Shown here: positions 30,931-43,621 of the stretch, in pieces
Position numbering within the stretch: the stretch's first letter is position 1
Layout of the letters: every line of letters starts with the position of its first letter
From: Coccinella septempunctata
Taxonomy: Eukaryota; Arthropoda; Insecta; Coleoptera; Coccinellidae
Direction of reading: 5' to 3'
Assembly (NCBI RefSeq): GCF_907165205.1
Contig: NC_058195.1
Span: 26,246,936-26,310,935 of the forward strand
Length of the DNA: 64,000 nt
Made by a program: the position numbers and the translations under genes
The notes under the pieces: model-generated
What the model was told of the DNA's origin: nothing
Seen by the model: the letters and a program-made list of their open reading frames with translations, nothing else
Database searches by the model: none

Positions 30931-33900
30931 ATCGGATGTCGGATTATATCAGCTGAATATAATCGAATTTTTGTTCTGTGGAAATTTGCCTGAATCTCCT
31001 GGTGAGATTAGTTCCTAATTCCACTCTTTCACACTACGTTTATGCATGAAATGAAAAATATAATAGTGTTCTCGTTCAAAGACAGGACTGTTTCTAACCA
31101 TAATTTTTCGCGCCTATAAGGCGGTTCTAGAATTAACTGCTAGGCGGAATTGGGAACACATTATGAAAAATGCAGTTTACGAATTTTGCACTCTTTATTT
31201 TATGGGTCCGCCTGGGTCTCCAATTATAAATGATTTTCTAGAATGGATTAACCATGTGTTATTGATACTTGAGGAAACAGTATGGGTAGGCGGAATTTGG
31301 GACACTTATCTTCAAGTTTTTGTGAAAATATCACTATATATCGCTATTACAGCCAGACCTCAAAACATTGGAAACTAACCCAAACCAAGAGCGAAATAAT
31401 TAGAGAGTATATCAAAGGAATTTCTACAGGTTGAATACGAAAATTTGTAATATAGATTTGGTGAACACTGGTCATGATGTTTTTCTTATGCTAAATTGGT
31501 TGATAAGATAAGCATTGAGAAAGCGGCCCAACTAGTCAAACATGAAGGCTTAAGGAGGTCTTTAGATCTAAAAATGTTATTTCGTTATTTTGTGGATCCT
31601 GAGCAGTTAACCTCAATCTGTCCTCTAAAGATTCAAATGCATTAAAAATGTTTTCTTTTTCATCTAAAGGAATTGAGAAGGATGATGTCAAATACAACTA
31701 CCTACATATCCAGGTAAATTGGTATCCTTTTTTAAAGTTAATAGCTGAATAGATTACCCTTAGGGCATTTTAAAATCTGTTTGTTATCGGAAAAAATATT
31801 AAAGATTGGAGAAAGAAACGAAACTATCGAATGAAAATTTCCTCAGGAAGTTAGGTTTGTTCGAGGTTGAAATATTCACTGATTTATTCTGAGGCAACTT
31901 CTATTGTACCTACTATCACGGAGCGTTTCATAATCAAATTTAAAGTTCCTTCAAGGTTAAAGCTTCCCTCAGTGTCAATTTGAGAAGGAACTCTCCATTC
32001 CAAGTGGAAAAAAATTCTGCCTCTCTTTTTCATCATCCACAAACATATCGAATTTTCACGTCTCCAGATATTTCCCCTGATTTTCGATGTGAATCTAAAC
32101 AGAAACAAATAGCTCTTCAACTTTCAATGGAGTTCTTTCAATAACATTGAAAAACCATTAAGCGATGAGAACCCGGAGCTCCTCGTCATATTAATCCTTC
32201 AATAATGTAAGCATCTCTGAAATAAGCCTCGAAAAATAATTGATTCCTACCACAAGAATTGTGCAAAATTGACAGGAGAAACTAATTAGGAAAACTTGAA
32301 ATATTTTCGAAAAGAATTGGAAAAAATTCAACTGTCCACTAATACAGTACCGAGTAACAAACGGTAAACGTCAATGCAGATGATTTTTATTACTATCAGT
32401 TTAAATTTATACGTAAGGTAAATGTAGGAGAAAGTGGACTTGTTCACCTTCACTTCACCCACCTGAAGGAGCTATTATTATCGGAACCCCTTAGTGGAGT
32501 AACGTTAGACTGTAAAATGAGAAAATGTAGGAACCCACGGAACATGCATCGATTTCGAAAAAAACTTTTTTATCAGATTATTCATATTCCCTATGAAAAT
32601 GTTTACCCATCAGAAATCGTTGCTTCTCTCGAAATATGTCAATTTTTCCAAAAATATACAAGGTATCACAAAAGTATCGGAATTATTAGAATAACTTGGC
32701 CGGAGAGCATTTTAGAGAAAAAGTTTTCGAACAAAAGTTGCTCGGTTTTTCTCTGGCTATCAGATGGTGACTATGGTTTTGACCATGACCTTGATATTCA
32801 AGGTCGATTCAAGGTCAATTGCGTTTTTTTCGTGGGAAACCTCGTACGTTGGACGCCCAAAATAAAAATAGCGAGAAATTTCGAATTATGACCTTAATTT
32901 ATGCCTTTATTCTGACCTTGAAGCCCCCGCAACTTGAAACAAGCAAAAGTAATGGATCGGCACAAAAAATACAGAACATTTCTGAAGAAAATATTGCGTA
33001 AAAAAGTTTCAAGGTTTTTTTTTCTCCACTATGCCATGATGAATTCGGCCTTGAAAGCTTTTTATTCAATGGGATCCTATGAAGAGCTCTCTTGTCCTTG
33101 AAGTGACCTTCATGATCGCGGAATGAGTGAAAGATAATATAGGATAGCCAACTTGAAACTGACATATACTTCTGGGGTTCTGAAATGCCCTCTTTGCAGG
33201 TTATTCTGCCTCTTTAGCACATTTGCATTATAAAAGTGCCAGACGGATATAACGATTATCATTTATGTCACTATCATGGCCCATCCCTGAAAGTTTTAGA
33301 AGTATTTATCGTACATTTGTAATTGTTTGAAACGAAGGTTAGTAAAAATTATAGATCTTTTTCCTGTCAAAGCCTATATGAATAAACATTATATTGATGC
33401 TAAATTAGTTCTAATCAATCATCATCAACCTCGTCAACTTACTTTTAAGGTTGGTTTCTTCGAATTTTTGGTATTCTTATGTCAATGAAGAAACTGGGAA
33501 AAGCTGGTGAAATTTTGTGTTCGAAGAAAATTCATCACATCAATGAAAAACTATACTCCGAAAATTACTCCAAATTTTTTTTTGACTTTTTCAATTTTCG
33601 AGGTATGGAATCGGTCTTTGGACCATTTTGTAGAAAATTTTCAGAGCTATGATCTCCCGTAAAGGAAAATTTTTTACAGAACTCCACTTTCAGAATTATT
33701 ATCTTCAAATGCATAGGAAAAGCGAACTTAAACTGTGAGATGCAAACTTCAAAGGTTCATAACTCAGTAATTTTTGATGCTACATAAAACAAACGAAACT
33801 CGTTTTATAGTAAATGGAAAATATTTTATTTTTGCATTCTTGCTATGTTCTCGTATATGCTTTAGTTTTCGAGTAACATGAGAAATAATAAAATTTTTTG

Positions 33901-34980
33901 TTCAATTCTAAAAATGTGTTCCCACTTGATTTCGTTCGTTTTTTTCCAAATCGGACATACAAGACGGTCCAAATAACTGGATAACCTTGACAGTACTCAA
34001 GTGCTGGGAAGTGTAAAAGGATTACATCTATTCTCTATTCTCGTGGTAATGATGGGAAATTGTAAAAAAAATTTAGGCTAAAAAATAACGATATGGAAGT
34101 TTTGAATGTCATAGCTCCGTCAATATTCGCACAATTCATTTTTGATAAAGTGAATTTGGAAGCTCTTCTCATGTGCTTCAAAAAAGGTCCTATAAATTTT
34201 TCCCGAATTTGTCTTTGTTTTTCTACTATTTGATGTTGAGCGTTTAACATTCAGTAGTTTGCGAATTCGTAATCAACATAGATAAGACATATCTCGGTTC
34301 ATATTGCATTCAGATAGTTCGTAAACAGTTAGTTAGTTTTGTTTTTTAATAGGCTACAATGTTGTTTATAACAAGTTTTTCTATAAAGCTCATAGTTTTT
34401 CAGTTATTCGTGAAAACGCGTTTGAAAACGTGGCTTTTTCAGGTGAAAAATCTTAGGTTTCAATCGCAAATAACTCTAAAACTATTGATTTTACAGAAGA
34501 ACTTTTCTTTTTTGCTCAAATTCAATCCCCCTAACTCTTTCTGAGGGTTATTTCAACTCTACTGATTCAGTAATTTAGATTGTTTATAAATAAATAAATA
34601 ATAAGAAGCAACAATTATTTTTGGGTGAACTTTGTCAAAAAAAGTACAAAAAATAATTTGCCGCAAAAATTTATTCTTTCATAGATGTTCCCTGGGTTCC
34701 GAGGAATAAACTTTACGGCGCTCCGCTACATGTAGTGGTTTGAAAACTCAATTTTGTGAAAATCATATAATCAGTTCCTAGTTCTATTACAGTTGTGTTT
34801 ATTTTAACATATGAAATTTCACTAAATTGTAATATGTTAAATACAAATATAGTGTTATTATGTACATGGTTATTTTTCTTCTGTATTATCGAATTATGAT
34901 TACTAATCCTATATTTTTCTGAGGAATAAGGGTGTCTTCTACTTGTGATATACTAATGTTCCGATAAATATAAATGAGCT
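30931..34980. other. 4 kb without a recognisable gene
   Basis: AT-rich sequence with no ORF that matches any family I know. Two related words, TAGGCGGAATTGGGAACAC and TAGGCGGAATTTGGGACAC, lie at about 31142 and 31288. Sentence-like motifs such as TCGAAAATTTT and AACTCAGTAATTTTTGATGC suggest old non-autonomous repeats, but no ends can be defined. Confidence 0.45.
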
Positions 34981-35757
34981 AGCTGACCCGGCAAACGTTG
35001 TTTTGCCATATAAATAATTTCCATGTTGTATCATAAAAAAATAGAAATTAAAAATTTTGTCTAAAAAATAAAAAAAAAAATTTAGGGGTGGACTACCCCT
35101 AACATTTAGGGGGATGAAAAATAGATGTTGGCCGATTCTCATAGATACCGGATAAGCACAAAAAATTTCATCAAAATCGGTCAAGCCGTTTCGGAGGAGT
35201 ATGGTAACGAAAACTATGACACGAGAATTTTATATATTAGACTAGCTGACCCGGCAAACGTTGTTTTGCCATATAAATAATTTCCATGTTGTATCATAAA
35301 AAAATAGAAATTAAAAATTTTGTCTAAAAAATAAAAAAAAATTTAGGGGTGGACTACCCCTAACATTTAGGGGGATGAAAAATATAATAGATGTTGGCCG
35401 ATTCTCATAGATAGCTGACCCGGCAAACGTTGTTTTGCCATATAAATAATTTCCTAATGATTAAATTACTAAAATGGCTATTAAAAAATAAGGGTTGATC
35501 GTAGAAGGGTGAAAATTGAGGATTTTATGTATTTTTGTATGTTGTATCATAAAAAAATGGAAATTAAAAATTTTGTCTAAAAAATACAAAAAAAAATTTA
35601 GGGGTGGACTACCCCTATCATTTAGGGGAATGAAAAATAGATGTTGGCCGATTCTCATAGATACCGGATAAGCACAAAAAATTTCATCAAAATCGGTCAA
35701 GCCGTTTCGGAGGAGTATGGTAACGAAAACTATGACACGAGAATTTTATATATTAGA
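34981..35757 (+). repeat. Three head-to-tail units of a dispersed repeat
   Basis: Units start with AGCTGACCCGGCAAACGTTG at 34981, 35244 and 35413 and end near ACGAGAATTTTATATATTAG. Unit 1 is 263 bp, unit 2 is cut short at 169 bp where unit 3 begins, and unit 3 is 345 bp because it holds about 85 bases (35457-35540) that units 1 and 2 lack. Each carries a short hairpin, GGGGTGGACTACCCC. The units are almost identical otherwise. Repeats of this kind are common in insect genomes; I do not know which enzyme moves this one. Confidence 0.88.
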
Positions 35758-37055
35758 AGATATGTACTAGTGACGATAAATAGGACTGGCATGAATGTTT
35801 TCGACGAGTGATAGGAATTTGAAAAAATGTTTTGTAGTATTGTTCAATTGTTCAAGAAACTCTAAATTTTACATGAACCAATTATGGACAATTTTTTTAC
35901 GATAAATTATCGAATAAGATTATAATAAATCTCTAAGTTCATACTACGTACAACTTGGTCTTGATAGATGGTGCAATATACGACTGAATGGATGTACTTG
36001 AATTCTGCCTAAAGAAAACGGTCCTCATTAGTTCAGTTCTGTTAAACTTGAAACAGATTATACGACTTTCACAAAATCAGTTTTTGAACCACCACACGTA
36101 TTTTGCTATTATGGTTAGTAACCTTGATAATCTCTATATTCAAACCATTTGCTTATTGTATTCCTTTCAGCAGGTATATCTTTATACCATTTTCTGATCA
36201 TCTTTCAAGAGGGATTCACAGTGAGAAAGAAAGAGTCGTTTTGTTTTTATTTCAACACGTTCTAGGAATTTTTCGTACAGTCGAATTGGACACAAATCAG
36301 GATTGATTTTATTGCTTATTAGCCATTTCAACGAAGCGCATGGTTTCCTCCTCCTTGCGTCGTTTTAGTAAATACAGGATCGTAAATAATCCTACCCGTT
36401 TTTCCACCTACGTTATTTTCTTCTTCTTTAGAGTACGAAATTCAGCACTTGTGGATTTCTCCACCAGGCCAAAGGAAAAACAAAAATAATTTCTTCTGCA
36501 AATCGTCAGAGGTGTATTAGTCACAACCACGAACCATATTTTGGAATTCATCATACTTCAGACAAACTGCACTTTCCTTTTTCTTCTGCGGATCTACTGG
36601 TAGTTGTTTTCTCTTGACATTTTTCGCATCTCTTGCTATTTTGAACTTAATATTAGTAAAAGTGTTGAAATTCATGTTGTATTCAGTGAAATATTTTTCT
36701 ATCAGTAATTTAGCAGTAACGTTCCAAATCGTTTTAACGGTATAATCTTTGTTTGCTTAGGGATATTGAATGCCCAGTCCGTTAATATTTTTGGTAGAAT
36801 ATTGATTTGCGTTTTTTCATCGAAAATATAATTTTTCATAAAACTCATAAACTGACGCCACACTTATTCTCTGTTCTCTTTTGTGTAATTTGGTTTGTTT
36901 TACAACACTTTTTCTTCGATAGCTCGTAAGGCAGTACGACCAAAACGAGATATTCTCAATAGATAATGTTTCTGAAATTAATGAAGTGAAAGTGAATAGT
37001 CCGAGAGCTCGCAGAAAAAACAACTACCTCATAAGTTACCAAAGGTTTGGTTTGG
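35758..37055. other. No gene seen
   Basis: AT-rich sequence up to the truncated left edge of the gypsy element. A gag gene and 5' LTR would be expected here for an intact gypsy element, but neither is recognisable. Confidence 0.45.
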
Positions 37056-37905
37056 CACTTTGTTCAACTTTATGTCTGCCGTGAGTGAGTGGCCGCCTTA
37101 TTGGATAAAAAAATTGAAAATACTGGTAGACACTGGCTCGACCAGAACCATTGTGCGTCCAGAAATTGCTGAAGGATTCAAGATTCGCTCAGTTAGGATC
37201 AAACTTCGAACTGCGTCTGGACAAGAAATACCGACTTATGGATCGATCGTTTCCACTATTGAATTTGGAAACACAACAGTTAGCCACGAAGTTCTGGTAG
37301 CTGGAATCGCGGAAGAAGTTATTCTGGGATTAGACCTCGTTAAGAAGCTTGAATGCCAATTGGATATGAAGAGTATTGTACTTCTGCTAGGAAGTGAAGA
37401 GATTCCATTCAATGATGTGGAGGACAAGATATATCGGATTCGACTGACCGAGGACATCACGTTGCCAGGGCGAACTGAAGGCATAGTGACTGGTAGATGC
37501 GACGATGTAACGAGAAGTGGCTGCGTGAGAGTAATTGAGCCCTGTGACGATACAACCTTAGCTAAAGGAGTATTAATTGGGAAGACCCTGGTAAGGGTGA
37601 GAGAAAGTATTCCTATCCGATTGCTCAATGTCAACATGTTTCCAGTCACCCTGAAGAAGAATACCTTGATTGGACATGGTGTACCAGTGTACCATATTTA
37701 GGGTGGGACAAGTACTGCAGAAGTCTCAAAGCAACAAAGGAATTCTGAAGAACTGGTGTCCCTCCCCATTTCAAAGTGTCAAGAGCTCGACCGATACCAA
37801 CTACTCGAAGTGGGAAAATTGGTTCAAACGTTCTCCGACGTTTTTGCCACTGAGGGAAGAGCAGGGAAGACCGATATTGTGCAGCATAAAATCAATACTG
37901 GTGAT
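37056..37905 (+). pseudogene. Gypsy pol: retropepsin region
   Basis: An aspartic protease that would cut the Gag-Pol precursor. The active site is LVDTGSTRTIV near 37123 and the flap/second half includes VILGLDLVKKL. The frame stays open to 37700 and then shifts, continuing as LLEVGKLVQTFSDVF toward the RT, where a LINE fragment interrupts it at 37906. The start is arbitrary, because the upstream Gag portion is absent. Confidence 0.82.
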
Positions 37906-38198
37906 TTATTGATTTATTGATTTATTCATAAATGGTACATGACCTTTTCACAAAGAAAAAAATATAAACAAAAATTAATACGAAACAATTCCGCATAACA
38001 CAAAAGAGAGTAGACGTAGTGTAAATGCAAGTATACCTACATATTTACATATAAATATATCAAAAACAGAAAGAAAATATAAGAGCAACAATACAAATGA
38101 ATCCAAAATATCACAGCCTTATCAGGTATTTCAAATCTCTCCTCAATCTCGAAATGGAATCATGAAATATATCAACTCCCAAGGAGTCCACGACATTA
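37906..38198 (-). mobile_element. 5'-truncated LINE 3' end inserted in gypsy pol
   Basis: GTGAT at 37901-37905 and 38199-38203 flank the insert as a short target duplication, and removing the insert joins the gypsy frame (KINTGD to ARPI-like residues). On the minus strand the insert starts with a LINE C-terminus (SLGVDIFHDSISRLRRDLKY), has an AT-rich 3' UTR and ends in an AATAAATC-type repeat tail at 37906-37925. Typical size and form for a dead-on-arrival LINE copy. Confidence 0.8.
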
Positions 38199-38203
38199 GT
38201 GAT

Positions 38204-39520
38204 GCACAACCTATCCGACAGCATCCTAGACGTCTTCCTCTGACAAAAAAAGGAAGAAGCTGAAAGGATTATTGAAGACATGGCGAGAGAAGGTGTAATC
38301 GAACCGTCCGATAGCCCCTGGACATTGCCCGTAGTACTACTAAAGAAGAAGGATGGAACTACTAGATTCTGCGTAGACTACAGGCAGCTCAATCAGGCCA
38401 CGAAAAAGGACAGCCATCCCTTACCGAGAATTGATGATACACTGAACACACTCTCGGGATCACGTTGGTTTTCCACCTTGGATCTGAAGAGTGGATATTG
38501 GCAGTTTGGCTTGGATCCAAAGGATTGAGAAAAGACTACCTTCAGTACTGGAACGGGCCGGTGACAGTTTAAAGTGATGCCTTTCGGTATATGCAATGCT
38601 CCTGCCACATTTGAACGTCTGATGGAGACAATATTGAGAGGGCTCTCCTGGAAAACTTGTCTGGTGTTTCTGGATGATGTGATTGTAGTGGGAAAATCAT
38701 TCCAAGATCACTTACACAACCTATCCGAGGTTTTCCAGCGACTTCTTGATGCCAACCTGAAGCTAAGTCCTAAAAAATTTCATCTGTTTCGAACAGAAGT
38801 GAGATAATTAGGACACGTTATTTCACGTGGAGGTGTGAAAGTTGATCCGGATAAGATCAAGGCAGTGCAGGAATGGCCCATACCGAAAGACAAGATTGGG
38901 GTGCGAAGCTTCTTAGGGCTTTGTACTTATTATAGAAGATTTGTATCTGGTTTTGCCAACGTTGCCAAGCATCTGACGAAATTGACGGAAGATGGACAGG
39001 AGTACATATGGTCTAATGATTGCGCTGAAGCCTTTGAACCTCTTGAAGGCTCTGGTCACAGCTCCAATTCTGAGTTACGCAAGTGCTGAAGGTAAATTTG
39101 TGCTTGACACCGATGCCAGTTATACAGCCATTAGGGGCGTTCTATCACAAGTTCAGGATGGACAGGAAAGCGTCATCGGATACTTCAGCAAGGTGTTGTC
39201 CAAACCAGAACGGAATCATTGCGTGACCAGGAGAGAACTTTTAGCAGTCATCAAGTACGTAGAACATTCCTACAAATATTTGTACGGAAGGAAATTCTTA
39301 CTAAGAACGGACCATGCTGCTTTGAAATGGCTCCTGAGTTTTAAGAACCTGGAAGGACAAGTGGCTAGATGGATTGAGAGGCTGCAAGAGTATGACTTCG
39401 ACAGTGAACACAGAGCGGGGACTAGCCATCGCAACGCAGGCGCGATATCAAGAATCTTGTCCCGAGAATTGCAGCCATTGTTCGTGCTTGGAAGAAAAGA
39501 TCGATTTCAGGCGGACCACC
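38204..39520 (+). pseudogene. Gypsy pol: reverse transcriptase and RNase H
   Basis: The RT begins with AREGVIEPSDSPW and has FCVDYRQLNQAT, FSTLDLKSGYWQ (first catalytic Asp), MPFGICNAPATFERLM and the active-site FLDDVIVVG near 38668. The connection LGHVIS, FLGLCTYYRRFV leads into RNase H, with FVLDTDASY near 39104, a TRRELLAVIKYVEH block and RTDHAALKWLL. In-frame stops at about 38526 and 38805 and a frameshift near 39050 inactivate it. The reading is cut at 39520 by the LINE insertion and resumes at 43622. Confidence 0.88.
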
Positions 39521-39640
39521 GTAATAAGAATAAGAATAAGTTTATTACATCCCCTCAGACAAACAACCTTTGTATGGGACAGGTCATACAGTTTTACAAT
39601 AACAATATAGACTTATATAAAATTAGAACAGCTATTGAAC

Positions 39641-42573
39641 TTATGTGAAATTAGAAAATTGATTATGTTTACAATCCAAAAATTCCCTAAGACTATAAAA
39701 GCAGTTGATCAACAGAAACTTCTTAACTTCCTTTTTGAAAACATTATGAGGTAAGGTCTTGAATCTGTCAGGCAAGTGATTAAAAAGTTTAATGCCGTTA
39801 TACAGTGGTGATTTTTGGAATTTTGAAGTCCTGTGAATTGGATATTCAAGAGTGTTCTTGTGTCTTGTGTCATGTTCATGGAACTCACAGCATTTTTTCA
39901 GATTGTCAAAGTTCTTCTTAACAAATAATAAAGTATTCAACATAAAGATACAGGGAAAACTCAATATTTTGTATTGTATGAACTTGGGTCTACAGGACTC
40001 CCGGGGGTCCAAATCGAATATAAGGCGTATCAGTTTCTTCTGCGCAATGAAAACATCTTCCGCTAATGATGAACTTCCCCATAAAACTGAATTATAGCTC
40101 ATATGGGAATACGCCAGTGAATAATAAACAACTAACAGTGATTGTCTAGGTAGAATATTTTTCAGTTTTTTAACAGCATAAAATGCGCTGCTTAGTTTTT
40201 TACAGACAGAATTTGCTTGATTCTGCCAATTCAATTGTTTATCGATTAAAATGCCCAAAAACTTCACGTGATCTGATGCTTTGATGTTACCAGTAGGAAG
40301 AGTTAGTTCAAATTCACACACCGAGCTCCTATTTTGAAAAAAGATCAAATCGGTCTTGTTGACATTCAATATTATTGAATTTTGGTGGCACCACTCCAGG
40401 AAAGAACCAACAAGGATTTCGCAAATTCTCCTAAGTTCCGAGATATTTTGTGCTGACACAAGAAATGACGTATCGTCTGCGAATAAAATGATCCGAACAG
40501 CCAACAAAAGATTAGAGTAAGTTTTTAAGTACTCCGGCAGATCATTAACGAACAGGATGAACAGCAGCGGACCCAGCACAGATCCCTGTGGCACACCCAT
40601 TTCTATTGGATACCGTCTCGATTTATGATGGCCCACTTGAACAAACAGCAATCGATCTCTCAGATAGTCCGACACCCAATCCAAGAAAACACCTCGAAGG
40701 CCAATATTATACAGTTTACTGAGGATGAAACTGAAGTCGAGACAGTCGAAAGCTCGAGACTCATCAAACAATAGCCCAGCGACCGGAACTCCAGCATCTA
40801 GGCACCCGTAAACGTATTCAACGAAGTCACCTGTTGCGGACTCTGTCGACTTGCCCACACGAAAGCCATGTTGCTGACTAGAAATCAAAGAAAATTTATC
40901 TAAAAATTTGATCATCCGCTTATGTATAACCTTCTCAAACACTTTCGATAGTGAACTGGTTATCGATATTGGCCGATAGTTGGCAACATTCTCCCTGGAA
41001 TCCTTTTTATATATTGGAGTAACCTTTGATATTTTGAGTAGAGCAGGATATCTACCTGCAGTTACTGCTTTATTAATGAGGTGAGCAAAAGGTTCAGATA
41101 TTTTATCCGCCAAAATTTTCAACATTCTCACAGAAATCATATCATGTCCGCTACTATTTCCCTTCTTGATTTGCTTTAGTATATCTGAAATTTCCTGATC
41201 TGTCACAGGGTAAAAGAAGAAGTTCTTATCTGTCATAACTTGGGTTGTACAAGAGAACGATCTCGCACTACCGTAATGTTCCTCAATACTAATACGGCCA
41301 ATACTGGAAAAATACCCACCAAACATATCAGCCACTGTCTGGGGATCGGATATAATTGTACCATTAACGCTCAAATTTATCTCCTGAGTAGCGGAGTTCT
41401 GGCTCGTTTCAGTCCTTACCAAATTCCAAACCGTTACGACCTATTTGTTGATGAATCTAAAATTTTATTGAAGAAATCTACCTTACTGGACCTAAGCAGC
41501 TCCTTATAGTTCTTTTTTGCCGCAATATAGAGGTTCCTCGATTCCGGAGACTTCAAATTCTGATATAACCAATGAAGATTCTTTAGATCAGAACTCGCCT
41601 TTCTAACCTCTCTAGTGACCCACCTCTGAGTTTTCGATCTCACAGATGCTCTCTGCACAACCGGGCATGCAGAATCAACCAGGGAAGTCAAAATATTGAA
41701 AAACTCTTCGAATGCACCATCAACATCCGTGAAGGAATAAACACTATCAAAGCAAGTTGAGGCAGCCATCTCAGACAGGATTTGAAGATTCTCGTCCTTC
41801 AATAGTCGAAATGATCTCAGGACAGGTTTAGTGGTTTCGACATCTGTATTATAATTGAATATTAGTCGTATTGCTTTGTGATCTGCTGTATTTCTCTCAA
41901 ATACCCCGACAGACAAAAAATCGGTACTAGCATTCGTCAAGATGTAATCGATTTTACTAGAACTAGTCTTGCCGTTCCTATCCGTGAAAATTCTCGTTGG
42001 TTCCGTGGAAGTTATTTTAAGATTGTACCTCAACAGCAAATAATCAAGATAATTGTGGGGAGCGAAATAATTGATATTGAAATCACCACATACGAAAATC
42101 AGATCGGATCTAGCAAAACAACAGTCAAGCGCCCATGATAAGGAATCAACAAACAACTCGATATTAGCCCCGGGAGGCCTGTAGACACTTATAATGGAGA
42201 CATTTTCAGTGGATACCTTGAGATTTATAGCACAAAGTTCGCACTGCAGTTCGACAGAGAACCCTTCAATCTGCTTAATTTTTTCGGCTAAATAATCTGA
42301 CTTGACATAAATGGCTGTACCACCACGTTGATGCAATGATCTACAATATGAAGCAGCTAAATAATAACCGTTTATTGCTAAAAAAGAAACTTGATCTGGG
42401 GATGACCAAACTTCGGCTATACTCAAGATATCCGGGTTTTCAATACTTATAATGACATCTAAGTAATTAAATTTATTGTTTATACCCTGCACATTAAGCT
42501 GGATTATCTTCAAATTCCTTTTCGAGTTTTGTTCTGCGAGCTCAGACAGCGGTGCACTCACCCCAGAACTCAT
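39641..42573 (-). pseudogene. CR1-group ORF2: endonuclease and reverse transcriptase, one frameshift
   Basis: A protein of about 970 residues. The APE endonuclease is at the N-terminus (LNVQGINNKFNYLDV, AEVWSS, GGTAIYVKSDY, ISVYRPPG, FVCGDFNINYF, KIDYILTN, DHKAIRL). The RT follows with YKKDSRENVANYRPISITS, GFRVGKSTES, DESRAFDCLDF, GVPQGSVLGP and an intact ILFADDTSFL (about 40468-40490). In the motif normally reading DFSKAFD the Ser/Lys are changed, but the catalytic Asp remains. A single frameshift near 41425-41435 separates the endonuclease-linker half from the RT half. No RNase H. The start ATG overlaps the ORF1 stop. Confidence 0.9.
42570..42573 (-). promoter_or_regulatory. ATGA stop/start overlap between LINE ORF1 and ORF2
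   Basis: The minus strand reads ATGA, where ORF2 starts with ATG and ORF1 ends with TGA. Such overlaps allow translation of ORF2 by termination-reinitiation, as demonstrated for the UAAUG junction of the R1-clade LINE SART1. Function here is inferred. Confidence 0.6.
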
Positions 42574-43611
42574 GCTCCTATCGTATGTTGACGGCGCTTC
42601 ATGAAAAAATTACTCACAGCCACGCCCTCGGGCCAGAATGCAGGATCCATGAATGTTTCATATAAGTCCCTGGGAAGCGTTATCTTGAACGAAGAATATA
42701 CGTCCGGTCGCTTGGAGTTGAGTTTTTCACTTTTTTCAAGAGACATCCTGTGTATATTGTTGAATGAAGTTCTTTAGATCCAACTCAGTAGTTTCAGGGC
42801 TCAGTCTTGACACATGTATGTGTGAAAGTTGCTTCTTCGGAACCACATGAAGACTACTCGTTTTCTGAGTACCAACCAAAGGTCTGTTTACTCTTCTAGG
42901 TTTAGGCTGTTTGTCATGAGTTGAAGGAATCGGTAACTCTGATTTCTCCATTGATTTTTCAATGGGCTTTTTTGTTTTCTTCTTTGAAGTCACAAGCGTC
43001 CAATCAGTTGATCCTGTGGATTTCTCTCGGTTTTCATTCGAATTAGAATTTTCGCATATTTCGTTCGATGGAATTGGGACGCATGTGATCGAGTCACAGA
43101 TGCGGGAAGTCTCGATAGGCACCGTAGCAGTAGAGGATGAGTAATCGACGGAATCCCGGTCTGGTTGACTTTCGGAGATTGTGGCCCGTGCTGTCTTGTT
43201 GATAAGCTTCTTATCAGACTTCATGATTTGAATTTCTTTTACTAGTTCTTCAATTCGTTTACTCTGGTTTGTAATTATTGTTTTCAACGAATCGATTTCG
43301 GTAACAAAAATAGAGGTAATCTCAGTGACTATTTCATTCTTGAGTGCTGAGAAATCAGACCCTGAATAGGGATGATCAGTTATTTGGACATTCTGATCGA
43401 TGTTTTCGGGCTCATTTTCAGCGCCCTGCTTACATGCCTCACAATTCCATTTATTGTTGACACTTGCACGAATTTCATTAAAGGCGTCTATAGACATATT
43501 TAGGCACTTGACATGGTAACTTGTATTACATATTTGACAATTTATTGAATCATCATAACGATCAATTTTCAGAGTACATCGGGAACAACATATTCCACGA
43601 CCGCGCGACAT
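42570..43611 (-). pseudogene. CR1-group ORF1 protein (PHD-like finger, coiled coil), one frameshift
   Basis: The N-terminal Cys/His cluster reads CCSRCTLKI, CQICNTSYHVKC and WNCEAC, a PHD-like zinc finger. A coiled coil follows (ALKNEIVTEITSIF, SKRIEELVKEIQIMKSDKK) and then a Ser/Lys-rich linker. The C-terminal RNA-binding-like domain begins LSHIHVSRLSPETTE and, after a frameshift near 42736, continues as VYSSFKITLPRDLYETFMDP. Its TGA (42570-42572) overlaps the ORF2 ATG as ATGA. Confidence 0.83.
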
Positions 43612-43621
43612 GATGGATAGT

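Larger units (their letters stand above)
39521..43621 (-). mobile_element. Near-complete CR1-group LINE inserted in gypsy pol
   Basis: A 4.1-kb two-ORF LINE with a TTATTC-type repeat tail at its 3' end (39521-39540). CACC at 39517-39520 and 43622-43625 looks like a target duplication, and the gypsy frame continues across it. Its 5' UTR is only about ten bases, so the 5' end may be slightly truncated. One frameshift lies in each ORF. Confidence 0.85.

Noticed and set aside
32517..33165. Several open frames of 60-124 codons
   Set aside because: Low-complexity, AT-driven translations with no domains, overlapping on both strands.
34981..35757. CRISPR array or satellite
   Set aside because: Units are 169-345 bp without unique spacers, only three exist, and the genome is eukaryotic. 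A tandem dispersed repeat explains it better.
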